Source: Ecdyonurus torrentis
Lineage: Eukaryota > Arthropoda > Insecta > Ephemeroptera > Heptageniidae
Reading direction: 5' to 3'
Length of the DNA: 64,000 bases
NCBI GenBank assembly: GCA_949318235.1
Contig: OX439134.1
Span: 16,024,091-16,088,090 of the forward strand
The position numbers and the translations under genes are program-made. How positions within the stretch are numbered: position 1 is the first letter of the stretch; every line of letters begins with the position of its first letter. The notes beneath the pieces are model-generated. The model searched no databases, was not told where the DNA came from, and saw only the letters and a list, made by a program, of their open reading frames with translations. Below are positions 1-13,806 of the stretch, piece after piece.

Positions 1-1277
<1,277 letters not shown>

Positions 1278-1497
1278 CATACTGAATCGATTAACGTGAC
1301 TTTTTGTAATTTTTGAGTTTATTAAGTATTTTTAATTAATTTTTGAAAATCGTGAAATTGACTTGTGAGTAACTTTTGTATGAGAGTATATGCAAAATTT
1401 ACTGACCGTAACGTCATATTGCGACATTAAAAATTGTTTAATTATACTTAATGAACTGCTCAAAATTTACAAAATCTTACGTCAATCGATTCAATAT
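1278..1497. mobile_element. Family H inverted-repeat element, copy 1
   Basis: ACTGAATCGATTAACGTGAC is mirrored by TTACGTCAATCGATTCAATA, with TTTTTGAAAATCG-type inner segments. Related sequence occurs at about 7165-7260 and 36077-36303. Confidence 0.62.
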
Positions 1498-1930
1498 GAA
1501 AAAAAACAAAATTTATTGTTAATATGTACGAGTTATAAATAGCTTTAGGTATTGGAATTTAATAAATGGCATTATTAAATAAATACAAATTAGTATCATA
1601 AACAACATAGTTGTACTGGAGTTAATTAAATTATCAAGAATTATGGATTTGAAATGCGAAGAATGTAATCACAGAAAGTTTCACATTATTTCAAATTAAA
1701 TTTCAATTTGTAAAAGAAGCATATTTTACACAAAATTTATAATTAATAACTAGTTAGTCAATAATTATTATATGGTTTATAAGTATATAAATATGTAAAT
1801 TAATTAAAAAACAAAAACATAACACACTGTGATTAGAATGTTACGTTATATTTTATTGTATTTGTAACAGAAATACATTGGAAATACTATTAAAAAAAAA
1901 AGAAAAGAAAAAAAAAAAAAGAAAAAAAAA

Positions 1931-1965
<35 letters not shown>

Positions 1966-2656
1966 GCTAGAAATGTAGAACATTCAATTATGGGGAGCAA
2001 AGTTTTATAATATTTTCATTTCGCTGCCAAGTATATATATTACATAATAATACTCGCTAATTTCTCTGTATTGCAGTTGTGAAAAAAAAATAATAATAAA
2101 TAAAAAAAAAAACTTTATAATGTTGTATAAAGTTTTTACGCATTATATTAATTGAATAATAACTAAAAATATAAACTTTTAAAACATTCTTAAAATATTT
2201 CTTTCTACTAATTAAAATCAGTGACAAACATAAATAAACTAATTAACATTATGTAGAAAGAAAATAATATATTTATAACTTGCAATTATCATTATATTTA
2301 TCAATAGTTTTAGAAATTGACTGATTTATTATTAAATTTGCAACTATTAGTGATTTTTTTTTCTTCAAAATTTCTGCATTTCTTGAATATAATTTCGTTA
2401 GAGTGATTAAAAAATAATATTTGATTTACATTACAATTAATTCAGAATACTTCAGAGCGAATCCGTGATTTTTCAATGTATGCGGTTTTAAAATCTCCCA
2501 TAAAATTTATAGTATGGGGTTAAGTATGGGGGGGGGGGGGGGGGGGATCAAACAAATAAACAAATGTTAACTTTATGGTCTTTAAGTCTGTTTGGATTTC
2601 CACTCGAAACAGTAATACATTTAGAAAGTAACAGTGTAATTTTTAGGTTAAATTAA

Positions 2657-2866
2657 GGGTTGTGTATAGATGGATTGTAAATCAAAATCTAAAAAAAAAA
2701 AAAAAAAGCTTCCAAATTTTATGATGCTATTTGAAAGCTACCTATTATAAAATTTTCAGCGCCCGTGACCATCAGATATGAGAGAAAATAATTATTGAAA
2801 TTAACATTGGCTCTTTTGGGACTAAAACTTTAAAAAATCATAAATTAAAATCTAGCATGGTGACCC

Positions 2867-2868
<2 letters not shown>
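2657..2868. mobile_element. Family B MITE fragment
   Basis: It begins at TTAAGGGTTG (TTAA 2653-2656) and follows family B through the GACCATCAG and CTAGCATGGTGACC segments. It then runs into the (TA)n/(AAT)n array, so the other end is lost. Confidence 0.8.
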
Positions 2869-2983
<115 letters not shown>

Positions 2984-3039
2984 TTTTGAAGATACCTACT
3001 GATTACACCAAACGTGGATAAAGGAAATAATAATAATAG

Positions 3040-3450
3040 CATGATTTATGCTAGTGTAACATAATTATTTCTAAATTTGAACAGCATAAATAATTATGGT
3101 ACAAAACATAATATTATGATGTGTTACATATTTATTATGCAGTATAGTATAAATTATATTCCAATGCATAAATGTTGCTGAAAATAGACTATAGCATAAA
3201 TATTGCGTATTTATTTTTATTTGTGTTTAATTATATTTCACTACTACACGGACAAAAACATATACGTAATATTTATGCTAGCTCATTTTAAGCACAATTT
3301 AGTTAATACATCATAATTTATGCCATAGTTTATAATAACAATGATACATATCATAAATATTATGTTTTATAACATAATTATTTATGATGTTCTAAATTAG
3401 TATTTTTTATTTTATATGACATAAATGCAGCATAAATTACGTAATTTATT
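3040..3450. repeat. AT-rich repeat cluster built on GCATAAAT / ATTTATGC
   Basis: The motifs AGCATAAATNATTATG and ATTTATGCTA recur many times on both strands, ending in CAGCATAAATTACGTAATTT. Similar clusters are at about 5535-5640, 19985-20190, 22925-23340 and 43350-43450. Confidence 0.65.
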
Positions 3451-4065
3451 TTTTCAGTTAAACAAAATATGCTTAGACACATGTGTTCTTTTAGTGTACA
3501 AGAGATTTATTCCAATTATTTATTCATCACATAACATGTAAACTCCCACCAGTAATAAATATGAATATAGACAAGCGCTACATCATTTTTAAAGTAAATT
3601 GTTACTTTGCATTATTGCTTATTTTATATAGTGTATATGTAACAATATTACCTAACTATATAAACTCTCATTATGAATTGAAAACCATTATTTTAAATTA
3701 TCAATTTAATTCTCTCTTTATATAATATTATTATAAAACCCACCTACATTGAAATGTAAATATTAAAATTCATAAAATTAAACATTTATAAAAAAAAAAA
3801 AAAAAATAAATAAAAAAAAAAAAATAAAAACAAGTAGGCGTAAATAATTTTCATAATTATTCTAAATACAGTAATATACAAATATCAATCATTTCCATCA
3901 ATAATTTACCTTTCAGTTATGTACATTGTACAGTTAGTATAATATGAAAATGAATATTAAAAGCAAAGCTCGTAAGTATTTTATAAAAATGCATATCCCT
4001 TCAAATCATATTCTTGAGACAATTAATATATATGATTTATTAAATAATTAATATAATAATGCTAT

Positions 4066-4153
4066 TCGTAAACCCTGTTCTCTGCTCCTAAAATGACGAT
4101 CAATTTTGGTTATTCAAATGGAATGCGCATTTTTTTGGTGCAAGAAAACAGGG
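4066..4153. mobile_element. Family J short element with AAACCCTG ends
   Basis: It reads GTAAACCCTGTTCTCTGCTC at the left and GCAAGAAAACAGGGTTTAT at the right, with TGACGATCAATTTTGG and TGCGCATTTTTTTGG inside. Related copies lie at 52367-52499, and halves at 58393-58463 and 57850-57900. Confidence 0.65.
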
Positions 4154-4154
4154 T

Positions 4155-4412
4155 TTATTAATAACCATGCAAGGTCCATATAAGAGGTTAGATGCTCCGG
4201 CAAAAGTTTTGGCCAAGGTCGCGCAGCTTAAAGGAATTCACCAAAGACGTCATATCACGACTTGCAACTTTGTTCCCCTTATAAGTGACGTAACTGGTGA
4301 ACGGCATCGTATTGGCTTACAACTAAGTACAATCCATCGCGAAATGAATAAATCGAATGCGCGAGTTTTGTGCTGCGATCAACCTCTTTATTATATGGAC
4401 CTTGATTAATAA
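4155..4412. mobile_element. Palindromic element K
   Basis: CAAGGTCCATATAAGAGGTT at the left and AACCTCTTTATTATATGGAC at the right pair. Inner segments (AAGGAATTCACC, GGTGAACGGCATCG) also pair. The outer context is TTAATAA on both sides. An 80-codon open frame across it is a by-product of the palindrome. Confidence 0.7.
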
Positions 4413-4659
4413 TACAACGAAGAGAAATAGCAATTTCAAAATATCTTGAATTTAATTAATTTAAACGTTTATTAAATAATATATTATAGAGAAGACTTAT
4501 AAAATTGGTAATTAAATGAATATTGTAACGTTGTATATTTATCATTATATGTACTGTATGGAAAATGTAAGATGTTTGAATTATTTTATATGTAAATATT
4601 TTATCATGAACTTTGACATTTACGTGATATGGTGTTTTTAATTATTTATGTTACATGTA

Positions 4660-4661
<2 letters not shown>

Positions 4662-4737
<76 letters not shown>
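4662..4737. repeat. (GA)n microsatellite
   Basis: It is a pure array of about 38 units. Confidence 0.98.
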
Positions 4738-4740
<3 letters not shown>

Positions 4741-4815
4741 CCCAATTGAATAATTGTATTAGCCAAAAGAAATATCTCATTTTGCTTTGTTTGGTTTTGA
4801 TTAATATCAATTAAA

Positions 4816-5488
4816 TTAAAGTCAATTCTTTTTAATGATTTAACACTAATAATCGGATCTCCAAAACTGTTGACATTTTTACCAGAATGTAAATGTAACC
4901 CCATAATAGAGCGTGAAAATACTGTAAAGTATCCTATTTGTGTGTTAGTAAAAAAATGGTAAAAATTAGTATGTTGTGCAGGTTGCAGAAGTTGAAATTT
5001 TCTGATCACTGCTACGGCGCTACAGTTAAAGTAATAAACCAGAGAAAAATATAAGCATTTATATCACAAAAGACTTGATAGGATTTTCATAAATAACATT
5101 AGTTTGTCTCAAAACCCAACAGTAGCCCAGTAGCAGTGATCAGAAAATTCAATTTATGCAACCCGCACAACATTTTCATACTAATTTTTGCAATGTTTGA
5201 CAATAAAAACCCTTTGAAATTGAATTGAAATTGCATGTTTCTGACGTCATAAACATGAATTTTTCACGGAAATTGCATACATTACAGTTTTTTTACGCTC
5301 TCTCGTGAGGCTACATTAACATTCTGCTAAAAATTGTTATCAGTTTTGAAGAGCCCATTACGTGTTCATTCATTAAAAAGTGGTCTATGGCTTTAAGTTT
5401 TGAGATGTAATATAATGTTATTTATGTGGGTCTCATCACGTGTTTTGTGATATATATACATGCTTTTGTTTTCTAATGGTCTATGCAA
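4816..5488. mobile_element. Family A MITE copy 1, split by a nested copy
   Basis: The two halves (about 4816-5029 and 5393-5488) match consecutive parts of the other family A copies in the same orientation. They are separated by a second, inverted family A copy inserted at a TTAA. The left terminal ~20 bases are shortened relative to other copies. Confidence 0.85.
5030..5392. mobile_element. Family A MITE copy 2, nested in copy 1
   Basis: This inverted family A copy is bounded by TTAA at 5026-5029 and 5393-5396. Removing it together with one TTAA restores the host copy around the CTACAG/TTAAG/TTTTGAG junction, so it demonstrates the TTAA duplication directly. An internal TGACGTCA is at 5242-5249. 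Confidence 0.88.
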
Positions 5489-6211
5489 AGTAAATTTTAA
5501 GCCACGCGATAAAAATAAATACGAAATAATTATGGTAGCTCAATGTAGCAAAATGTATGCTTTTTACATCATAATTTATGTTACATAATAATATGATAAT
5601 AGTATGATTAATATAATATAATATATAATACGTAGTTTAATAGTTAAAATATTTTTAGCAGGATACTTATTTTATTCAGTGCAGCTTAAAATACGTTTTT
5701 TTTTTGTTTTTTTTTTTTCCCCTTTGTGAGGTTAACAGTAAAAAATGCAACAAATAAAAGAAAAAGGAGGAGAAAAAGATAAGTACGCATGAAAAACTTT
5801 TGTTTTAAAAAACAATGCATTGGAAAAGAAAAACAAACAAACTACGATACAAAATAAAGTCGCAAAAATAGAAAGGAGACCAATTCGCAAAAGGGGAGGG
5901 GGGGGGGGGGATAAATAAATAAAAAGTTTTAAGTGTGCGCTCCGGAACTCCGATCTTACAGATTGACGTTGAAGATTGTACCTTTAACCTTTAGTCATTT
6001 GATATTTGTTAAACTTAGAACTAGAAAGGGCAGTTTGCGGAAATAAATAAATAAATAAGATTTCTTTTTGTTTTTTACAAATTTACTTTTTTCTACAAAA
6101 CTAAAAAAAATAATAATAATAATAATAAAAAAAAAAAAAATAAAATAAAAAATAATAAAGCACTTATTATTTATTAAATATATTACACATATAATGAACT
6201 CCGCATATATG

Positions 6212-6334
6212 TACAGTCCACGCCACCTAAGGATGCGACCAATGAGAGAGCGCCTTATAAACTCTCCATTTAGTCTATTGGCTCGTGGCTCGATTTCGAT
6301 TAATCGCAAACATCCTTAGGTGGCACGGACTGTA
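6212..6334. mobile_element. TA-flanked MITE with CAGTCC ends
   Basis: It starts TACAGTCCACGCCACCTAAG and ends CTTAGGTGGCACGGACTGTA. The inverted repeats are about 24 bp and the total is about 123 bp. The TA boundary and CAGT start suggest Tc1/mariner. Confidence 0.8.
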
Positions 6335-6454
6335 TGCCAACGCAGAGATTATCAGATATACTTGCAAGGCTCATTTTATTTCTAGAACGTGAAAAAAAAA
6401 AGTTTTATAGTAAAAAGTCAATAGTTTGTTTTTACATTTGACAGATGTCTTTAA

Positions 6455-6831
6455 GGGTTGTATATAATATAGATTGCTTGTATCTCAAAATCTAAAAAGA
6501 AAACTTCAAAATATTATGATGCCATTTGAAAGTTAATAGTATGTATAGTAACAGCTACCTTGCTACCTATTATAAAATTTTCAGGACCCGTGACCATCAG
6601 TTAAGAGTGAAAATAATTATTAAAATTAACATTGACTCTTATGGGACTAAAATTTTAAAAAATTATGATTTAAAATCTAGCATGGTGAACCCCTATTTTT
6701 TTTTTATTATTATTAGTTTTTTTTTACATTTTTGAAGATATCATATCAAATATAATATATCTGTGCAAATTTTCAGATTTTTCTTTCTTTGTAATTTTTT
6801 AGTCTATTCCCGCAGTACCTGATTTCCCGCC
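6455..6831. mobile_element. Family B MITE, full copy
   Basis: TTAA lies at 6451-6454 and 6832-6835. One end is GGGTTGTATATA and the other reads CTGATTTCCCGCC. The same element recurs at four other places in the window. Confidence 0.85.
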
Positions 6832-7802
6832 TTAATATGACTCCACGGAAGAAAAAAAAAATAGCTAGAATAGGTATTAATAAACTACAACGTCATAAAG
6901 GTGAGACGCACCTGTATTGTACAATACATTTTACCTATTGGTTGTAGTATAATATACTACAGGTATTGATATATATTATATATCAATACCTGTTCCAGGC
7001 CTGGTTCCACGCTACCTATTGCAAGTTACAGGATAATATGTGTATTTACAATTAGTATTAATTTCATTTTGTTTATCAATAATTCAATAAGGAGACCTCC
7101 CCCTAAATAATAATAATAATAAAAATAATAATAATAAGGAGGTAATTCTATTTTGTATTCTAAAAGAGGACATTTAATTGTCCTGAATTAATTGATGTGC
7201 GAATTTCTAATTTTTTTAGTTCACTACTATTATATAATTTTTTGAAAATCGAAAAATGACCACGGTATAGTACTAAACCTCTTTTCACATACTGTAGCAT
7301 ACTGCAGCGTATTAGTCTAAAATTATGTAAAAGATTTTATCAACCATTTTAGAAAATGAGAAATGTGATTGTGATCGAATAATTTTGAAACAATATTACA
7401 GTTAAACTAATTTTTTTATTAATAAATTGAGTACACACTTTTTTCAAATACGATTTCCTAAAAACGTATCATAGAACAATTTAAAATTATCATAATGTAA
7501 ATTTTGTATTTCATGTAAAAACATTAATTATAATATATAGATATAGATGGCATAAAGTTTGTAAGTTAAATAAATATACTTAGGGGGAAATTTGTTTAAT
7601 TTAACTTGAAAAGTTAAAATTTGAATATTATGACCTTTTCCATTTGTTACCTCAAGCATAATATATTTTATATCATTAAATAAATTGTATCGAAAGCAAA
7701 ACTTTGAATAAAGTTATAAGTTATTTTTTGAAAATAGTTATAATTAAATAACTAATACGTAAATAGTTCAGAACTTCAGAATGAGATAAACACTCAAAAT
7801 AT

Positions 7803-8100
7803 TAGGGTGTGTACGCATGACGTAATTTTGAATGCTAATCGTGAGCAAATGAATAACATTGCTCACCATAGGACAAACGTAGTTTTTGGCTATTTTCTTT
7901 GGAAATTTAGCTATTTTTTTGGTTATTATTATTTTTCTTGCATACTTGAAAAACTAATTCAATCTGTTAACAGCATCAATGCTCTCAAAAATACTGCGAA
8001 GTATTTTTAAACTGGCAAAATGAGTCATTTTCCCATACTGGCCCGTGTTATTTAGCGCTCACTTATGGCGTCGACTTTAATTTGAATAAAACCGCCCTAG
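7803..8100. mobile_element. Family D MITE copy 1
   Basis: It starts TAGGGTGTGTACGCATGACG and ends GTCGACTTTAA...CCGCCCTAG. The interior ACATTGCTCACCATAGGACAA and GGCAAAATGAGTCATTTTCC recur in the other copies. The only terminal inverted repeat is about 8 bp. Confidence 0.82.
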
Positions 8101-8203
8101 AAGGTTACCATGATTTAATTTCAAGGATTTAAAATTATAAGCCCCAAATAGATGTTACCTGCATACGTTAATAACTATTTGAAAATTATGGATATTGTTT
8201 TAA

Positions 8204-8524
8204 AGCCATAGACCATACATAAAACAACATGTGCTTTTTAATGAATAAACACGAAATGGGATCTTCAAAACTGTTGACAATTTTTACCAGAATGTTAATG
8301 TAACCCCACGAGAGAGCGTGAAAATACTGTAAAGTATGCAATTTGCGTGAAAATTCATGTTTGCAAAAAATAGTATGAAAATGTTGTGCGGGTTGCAAAA
8401 ATCGAATTTTCTGATCACTGCTACGGAGCTACTGTTGGATTTTGAGACAAACTAATGTTATTTATGTAAATCCCATCAAGTGTTTTGTGATATAAATGCT
8501 TATGTTTTTCTCTGGTCTATTCCT
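8204..8524. mobile_element. Family A MITE copy 3
   Basis: The copy is bounded by TTAA at 8200-8203 and 8525-8528. Ends read AGCCATAGACCA and TGGTCTATTCCT, an imperfect terminal inverted repeat. The interior matches the other copies (CCACGAGAGAGCGTG, GATCACTGCTACGG). Confidence 0.88.
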
Positions 8525-8760
8525 TTAAGCTTTTTATTTTTAAAGTGACTTCAGAAAAATGTAGAATATGGATCAACTTGGGATTTCATTTGAAAAGATA
8601 CAAGCTTTCTATTAAATAACCTTTTATTGCAGTTTAAAAAGAACCTAAGATAATATTTTATTTCTCAAATCTTAAGTTTCTGTTCAATCGAGAAATACAA
8701 TACGTAAATTATTTGTGATAACACCCGACAAGGGATTACCATGTCTTTTCTACTTCTTAA

Positions 8761-9139
8761 AACCCTTGTCAACTTACTTTTTTTTCATTTAGAATACTAG
8801 ATTGATAATTACCATACCTTATTATCCATGAATTTAGACACCAACACGTTGATTTTGTATTTATTTTCATTTTGACTGTTATATCACGTATCTGACGTCA
8901 CAATGTATCGATGGGGCTGTGATAGGGGTAGAGAACTTGAGGGAAGGGCTTAAATTTATCACGTTACCAGAGCGGTGACTGTGATTGGCGGCGGTACATT
9001 GTGACGTCAGATACGTGATATAACAGTCAAAATGAAAATAAATCAAAATCAACGTGTTGGTGTCTAATTCATGGATAATAAGGTATGGTAATTATCAATC
9101 TAGTATTCTAAATGATAAAAAAGTAAGTTGACAAGGGCT
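8761..9139. mobile_element. Family F long-armed foldback MITE
   Basis: TTAA lies at 8757-8760 and 9140-9143. The ends are CCCTTGTCAACTTAC and its complement. The arms of about 145 bp are nearly perfect and each contains TGACGTCA (8893-8900 and 9002-9009). A loop of about 85 bp between them is richer in G. Confidence 0.88.
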
Positions 9140-9436
9140 TTAATACAAACGAAAATGATCTAATAATAATAAAATAAATCGCATAAAAAAAGCAAACACT
9201 TTTATTTTATTACGATTTTCTTCCTCTCTATATAACATTTGTGTAAAAGAGTAAAATATTTGTGAGAAGAACCAAAACGTTTAATATTAAAACACGAGTA
9301 GGTGGATAAAAATAATCTTTTTTTTTTTTTTTGCTTCTTTGATATTTTATTACCCTTTGTTTCATGATCTTTAATGTTTTGCTTTTTATAGCAATCATAA
9401 AAAAGCTTGTAACGTATAACTTTTTTTAAATGCTAC

Positions 9437-9547
<111 letters not shown>

Positions 9548-9735
9548 CTGATCCAAATACATTATAAGAATTCTAATAGTAGTGTTAAAATCAACGTAGA
9601 AATTTATTACCTTTTTCGTCATTAAGTTTGAATTAACGGTAAACTATTTTATATTTAATTATGGTTTGAATTTGCTTACGTTATAGAGCCTTAATTATTG
9701 ATTTTTTTTTTAATAAATTTATTAAGTTTGAAAAT

Positions 9736-9806
9736 TCCTGTCAGCTACCTAGGACGGCAGTTTTCTGTGGTTTCCCATCCATTTGCAGGTGAAAACTGGG
9801 ATTTTT
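9736..9806. mobile_element. Possible SINE body remnant
   Basis: CTACCTAGGACGGCAGTTTT, then CTGTGGTTTCCCATCCATTT and GCAGGTGAAAACTGGGA, resemble the conserved mid-part of arthropod SINEs. No box B or tail is seen. Confidence 0.4.
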
Positions 9807-10125
9807 TTTTTTAACGTCTAAAATACTATATTTTAGTACCGACTTGAAGCTGCTGCCATTATAGACAAATGAGGAACTTTATTTTTGCAATAATTATATC
9901 TATGCAATAAATATTCAGCAGAACCTAATTATGATCTTCTAAAAATATTTAATTAAAAAAAAAAAATGTTTTGAAAAATGTTTCAGATTTTGTGACTTCT
10001 TATAAGTTACCGCCGAAATACAAAATTTCAAACTTAAATGTTATCTTCAAAGTGGAATAACTTAAATATTTAATCATCGTGTTTGATATGACTAAACTTT
10101 TCATATAAGTAAATATTTCATCTTT

Positions 10126-10298
10126 ACGTAGTTTCCGCGCGTGTGGACCAGCGAGCTGTGACGTCATAAAACCGCATCTGCGATTTTGTGAATGGAAAAT
10201 AAATGAGAAATCAATGACTCCGTACAAATCAACAATGATATTTATAGGTATGGTAGGATATTAGATAATTTTCTTTGTTCAACGTGTTCTACGTTTTC
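10126..10298. mobile_element. Family C palindromic MITE, partial (right half)
   Basis: It matches the centre and right arm of the full copies: GCGCGTGTGGACCAG, GTGACGTCA-like centre, AATCAATGACTCCG, then GTTCAACGTGTTCTACG. The left arm is not recognisable. Confidence 0.78.
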
Positions 10299-10299
10299 C

Positions 10300-10869
10300 A
10301 TGTTAATTTAATGACCTTTTGTGAGTTTGTTTATTCATTACTGAACAAGTCAATGATGTCAAATGGTATGTGGGCAAAAAATCTTTTCATTGGCTATGTT
10401 GTATCATATAAATGAAATGAATTCCATGATCAAATAAACAGTGAAGTATCAAAAACAAAAATCAATACTTCACTCCAATACCGTTGACATTTTGTAACAA
10501 CAGAAATCACTGCATATTACATGTAATTAGAAATTATACTGTAGACATACAAAGCTAAAATATCAATAAAAAAAAAAAATGAACGTGATTCGTATGATAT
10601 ACATATTATACATCGAATTATATACGTATATGTAATAAAAAAAAAATGTAAATCTCTGGCATACCCGCATGCGTATTTTAAATTGAAAATTCAATTTGTA
10701 TAAAAATGTCAATCTTATACAAGCATGCTAACTTTACGATCGTTGGGAAAAAAATGGTACTATATACATATAGCAAAGCAGTAAAAACGCCATGCAAAAA
10801 GCTTCAAATACGTACACACAAGGGTACAAGTTGATCTTTACCAAAAAGTAATTATAAAATATGTCTCAC
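10300..10869. other. COQ5 intron 5 (start) , no other feature
   Basis: The 3-prime side of COQ5 exon 5 is AT-rich with short A-runs. The next COQ5 exon is not recognised here. Confidence 0.6.
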
Positions 10870-10981
10870 CTGATTAGGAAACTGTCTTATGCTTTCGACC
10901 AAATACTGGTAAGCTTTCCACTGTCCAGCAATTAATTGCCCCATCACTGGAATCATTTGGAATGAATATTGATCGTAAACC
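10870..10981 (-). CDS. COQ5: COQ5 exon 5 (C-terminal region, not the last exon)
   Basis: This 112-base exon gives the last base of Trp223 and residues 224-260. The sequence includes [17 protein letters not shown] followed by [20 protein letters not shown], collinear with the C-terminal third of COQ5. The acceptor is TTTATGTTCCAG| and the donor AATCAG|GTGAGA. Family members continue for about 40 more residues (an E-F-x-x-M-I...AGF segment ending in HSGFK-L). I looked for that exon at 1-10869 on this strand and did not recognise it, so another intron of at least 10.8 kb is likely. Confidence 0.93.
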
Positions 10982-12399
10982 CTGGAACATAAAACAAAAA
11001 TAAATGAAATTATTTTTTCATTTATTGACATTATAAGGGGGGGGGGAGCGTTAGCTATACCCCAAATACATGGGTAATATTACTAATATACTTATCATTG
11101 TATACTATAGTATACACTCGACCAGATTGTACTTAATATCGATATAATTCTTACATAAGATTGAAAATTTAGCGCGAATGTTAAAAAATTTCAAACTTAG
11201 CTGAGTATACAGTATATGAAATAAATGCAAGAAATAAATATAATTAAACATGCAAGAGAAAGAGAGAGACATTTTGGTCAAAAGTATAAAGGCTACGCAT
11301 CATTTAAATTTCTAGGTCCTAAATGCATTAGTTTTGTCAGTTTTAGCTTTGAGGATGGATCCGCAATGCTAAAGGATAGAATCAGGAGTTCAACACCGCT
11401 CTATTATTATTATTATTATTATTATTGAGCACTTTTCATTGGTTACACGTCAACACCCGTAACAAGTATTGAATCAGTGTATATCTAATATATTTAAAAG
11501 AAATGGATCAGGAAATAAATATAGTCAAATCAAAAGTGAACCGTAAAAAGTAATATTCTATAAAAAAGTTAAGATTGCGAGATTGCGTTCTCATTCTTTC
11601 TCTCTTGTATCCTTCTAGGTTGGCAACCAGTCGGGCGCTTAAAGATGCAGCTTTATACAAATCAAATAAAGTCAAAGCACATTGATCTTTTACAAATCTA
11701 ACCCAATACCGTATGGATTATCCATGACTTGTTTTTTATAAAAAATAAGTTTTATTTGATGTAAATATATTAAAAACTCTTTTTTTTTTAATAAAAATAT
11801 TCACGAACATATAGATACATAAAAACGTTGTAAATTTTTATTTTTCATTGATCCAATCAAGTTTTTTCCCCCCTACAAAGTGAATCAAATTTCAATTTTA
11901 AGATGTGTTTTTCATGAAATATTGAGACTCTACATATGAATTAAAAAATAATATAATATAAAAATAGGAATAAAATAAAAATATGACAAAATTAATAAAC
12001 TATACTAGTTTAGCACAAACATTTATACAGAAGGGTTTTACAAATATAGATTTTTTTATTATTTTTTTTATTTAACGACACATTAATTTTCTTGGGGGAA
12101 AAAATCCACAAGAAATATGTAACTTTTAATTTTAAAAAAGCAGTTAACTCTTCAAATATTTGTTTCTACTTATTTTAAAATGTTTGTATTCTAAATAAAA
12201 TCGAAAGATTGAGAAAAAAACAAACAAACAATTATTGATTCTTAAAATTAAATCAAAAGAGCGACCATAAAAAAATATATAACAAGGTTTTTATTTTATA
12301 ATAAAAATTCAGAAGTCTGCAGTAACGCAAAAGAAAAGAAAAAATATTATTTAATAAATTTCTGGTGTCTAATTGAATCTGCATAAATCAATAAAAACT

Positions 12400-12446
<47 letters not shown>
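12400..12446. repeat. (GA)n microsatellite
   Basis: It is a pure array of about 23 units. Confidence 0.97.
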
Positions 12447-12448
<2 letters not shown>

Positions 12449-13507
12449 TTTAAATAATTAATTTAATAATACAAAAGCATCGCCTACGTAATACTTTTCA
12501 ATCTTTTCATAGTCAGTGATTTATATTTAGAGCAATTTATGATAATAAAAACTTTTATCAATAAAAATAGACTGCATTATAGAAAATCGGATTTTCAAAA
12601 TCCGTTATAAATTTTATCTGCAATGGAAATTTTTACATCATCAGTAAAAATTAGACAAAGTATAATACACACACATACACTATTATATTGTGTATGTAAG
12701 TGAGTTGGAAGATTTATACATATTTATTATAGTGTTTTAGATTATTGCTTATTTCATTAATTAATTATTTGTACTGAGCTAGTTTTAATTACAATAATTT
12801 GGTGCTCACCTAAAAGTTGGTAAATTTATGTGGTACTGTATTTTAAAATTGTTGTATTTTCGTATGTATAAATTATTATGGCTATAAGGCCGAAGGTTCA
12901 TGTAATAGAGTTAGAAAAGCACTGCATACGCCTTAAAAAAATAAATATTATTATTAAGAATTTTAAGGAGTTATAAGCGCATAAGTGACTTATTTTAGTA
13001 AATGCAAAAAAAAAAAAAAAAATAATAATAAATAAATAAATAAATAAATAAATAAAATTGTCATCACTTTTAAATATCTAATTTTGTGTTCGCAATCATT
13101 ATAAAGCAAAATGACGTTTCACGTTGTCTATGAAAGGAGCATGTATTAAAATGTGAAAATTTAAAAAAAAATGTTCCATCGGTATAGTAATTTACTATAT
13201 AATATAATTTAATATTTTATTTACTATATATTTGCTCTGTTTAGAAATCTGATGATTTTTTTTATATCAATAAAAAATATTACCCTTTGACAGAATATTT
13301 TTACCCCAGCTCTACAAGATCGACGAAATCATGTATTTATGTATACCACACACTCAAATTTGGAATTTGATTCAATTCATATTACTGTATGCGTTTGTTG
13401 TTACTTATACTGTAGATATAAAATAACTAAAATTATTTGAATTATAATGTGTAAAATAATTGATTAGACTAATGCTTATTGTAACTATTATTGTTCCTTG
13501 TATAAAC

Positions 13508-13806
13508 CAGGGACCGGAACCGGAACCGGTTCCGGTTCTTGGAACCACCAAGAACAGCTTTTTAGAGCCGGAGCACTCTATTTTTTTTTGTAATGTTCAC
13601 GACGATCACGGCACAAATTAGAACCGGAACCGGTTCTTAAGAACCGCCAAGAACCACTTAAAAACCGCTTTTGAGAAACGGTTCTAAGAACCGCTTCCTA
13701 AGAACCGCTTTTAAGAACCGCTTTCAAGAACCGGTTCTTAAGAACCTCTTGTTCAGGAACCGCGGTTCTTAAGAACCGCAAAAATTGGCAGCGGTTCCGG
13801 TCCCTG
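13508..13806. mobile_element. hAT-type MITE with GGTTCTTAAGAACC array (family M)
   Basis: The element starts CAGGGACCGGAACCGG and ends CCGGTTCCGGTCCCTG-like (CGGTTCCGGTCCCTG). It is flanked by an 8-bp duplication with one difference: GTATAAAC at 13500-13507 and GTACAAAC at 13807-13814. The interior is almost entirely short permutations of AAGAACCGCTTTT and GGTTCTTAAGAACC. The 8-bp duplication and CAGGG ends are typical of hAT elements. No open frame is present. Confidence 0.87.

Noticed and set aside
4167..4409. 80-codon open frame with ordinary-looking composition
   Set aside because: It lies wholly within palindromic element K, and the arms pair with each other. No similarity to a known protein is recognised.
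4629..5009. Open frames rich in Arg-Glu or Ser-Leu repeats (also at 27.2, 30.0, 31.1-31.5, 42.4-42.8, 48.0, 49.9, 50.7, 57.1 kb)
   Set aside because: They are translations of (GA)n/(CT)n microsatellites with no conserved flanking protein sequence.
13508..13806. Possible CRISPR-like or satellite array
   Set aside because: The repeat units vary in length and orientation and lack spacers. TIRs and an 8-bp duplication show a transposon.
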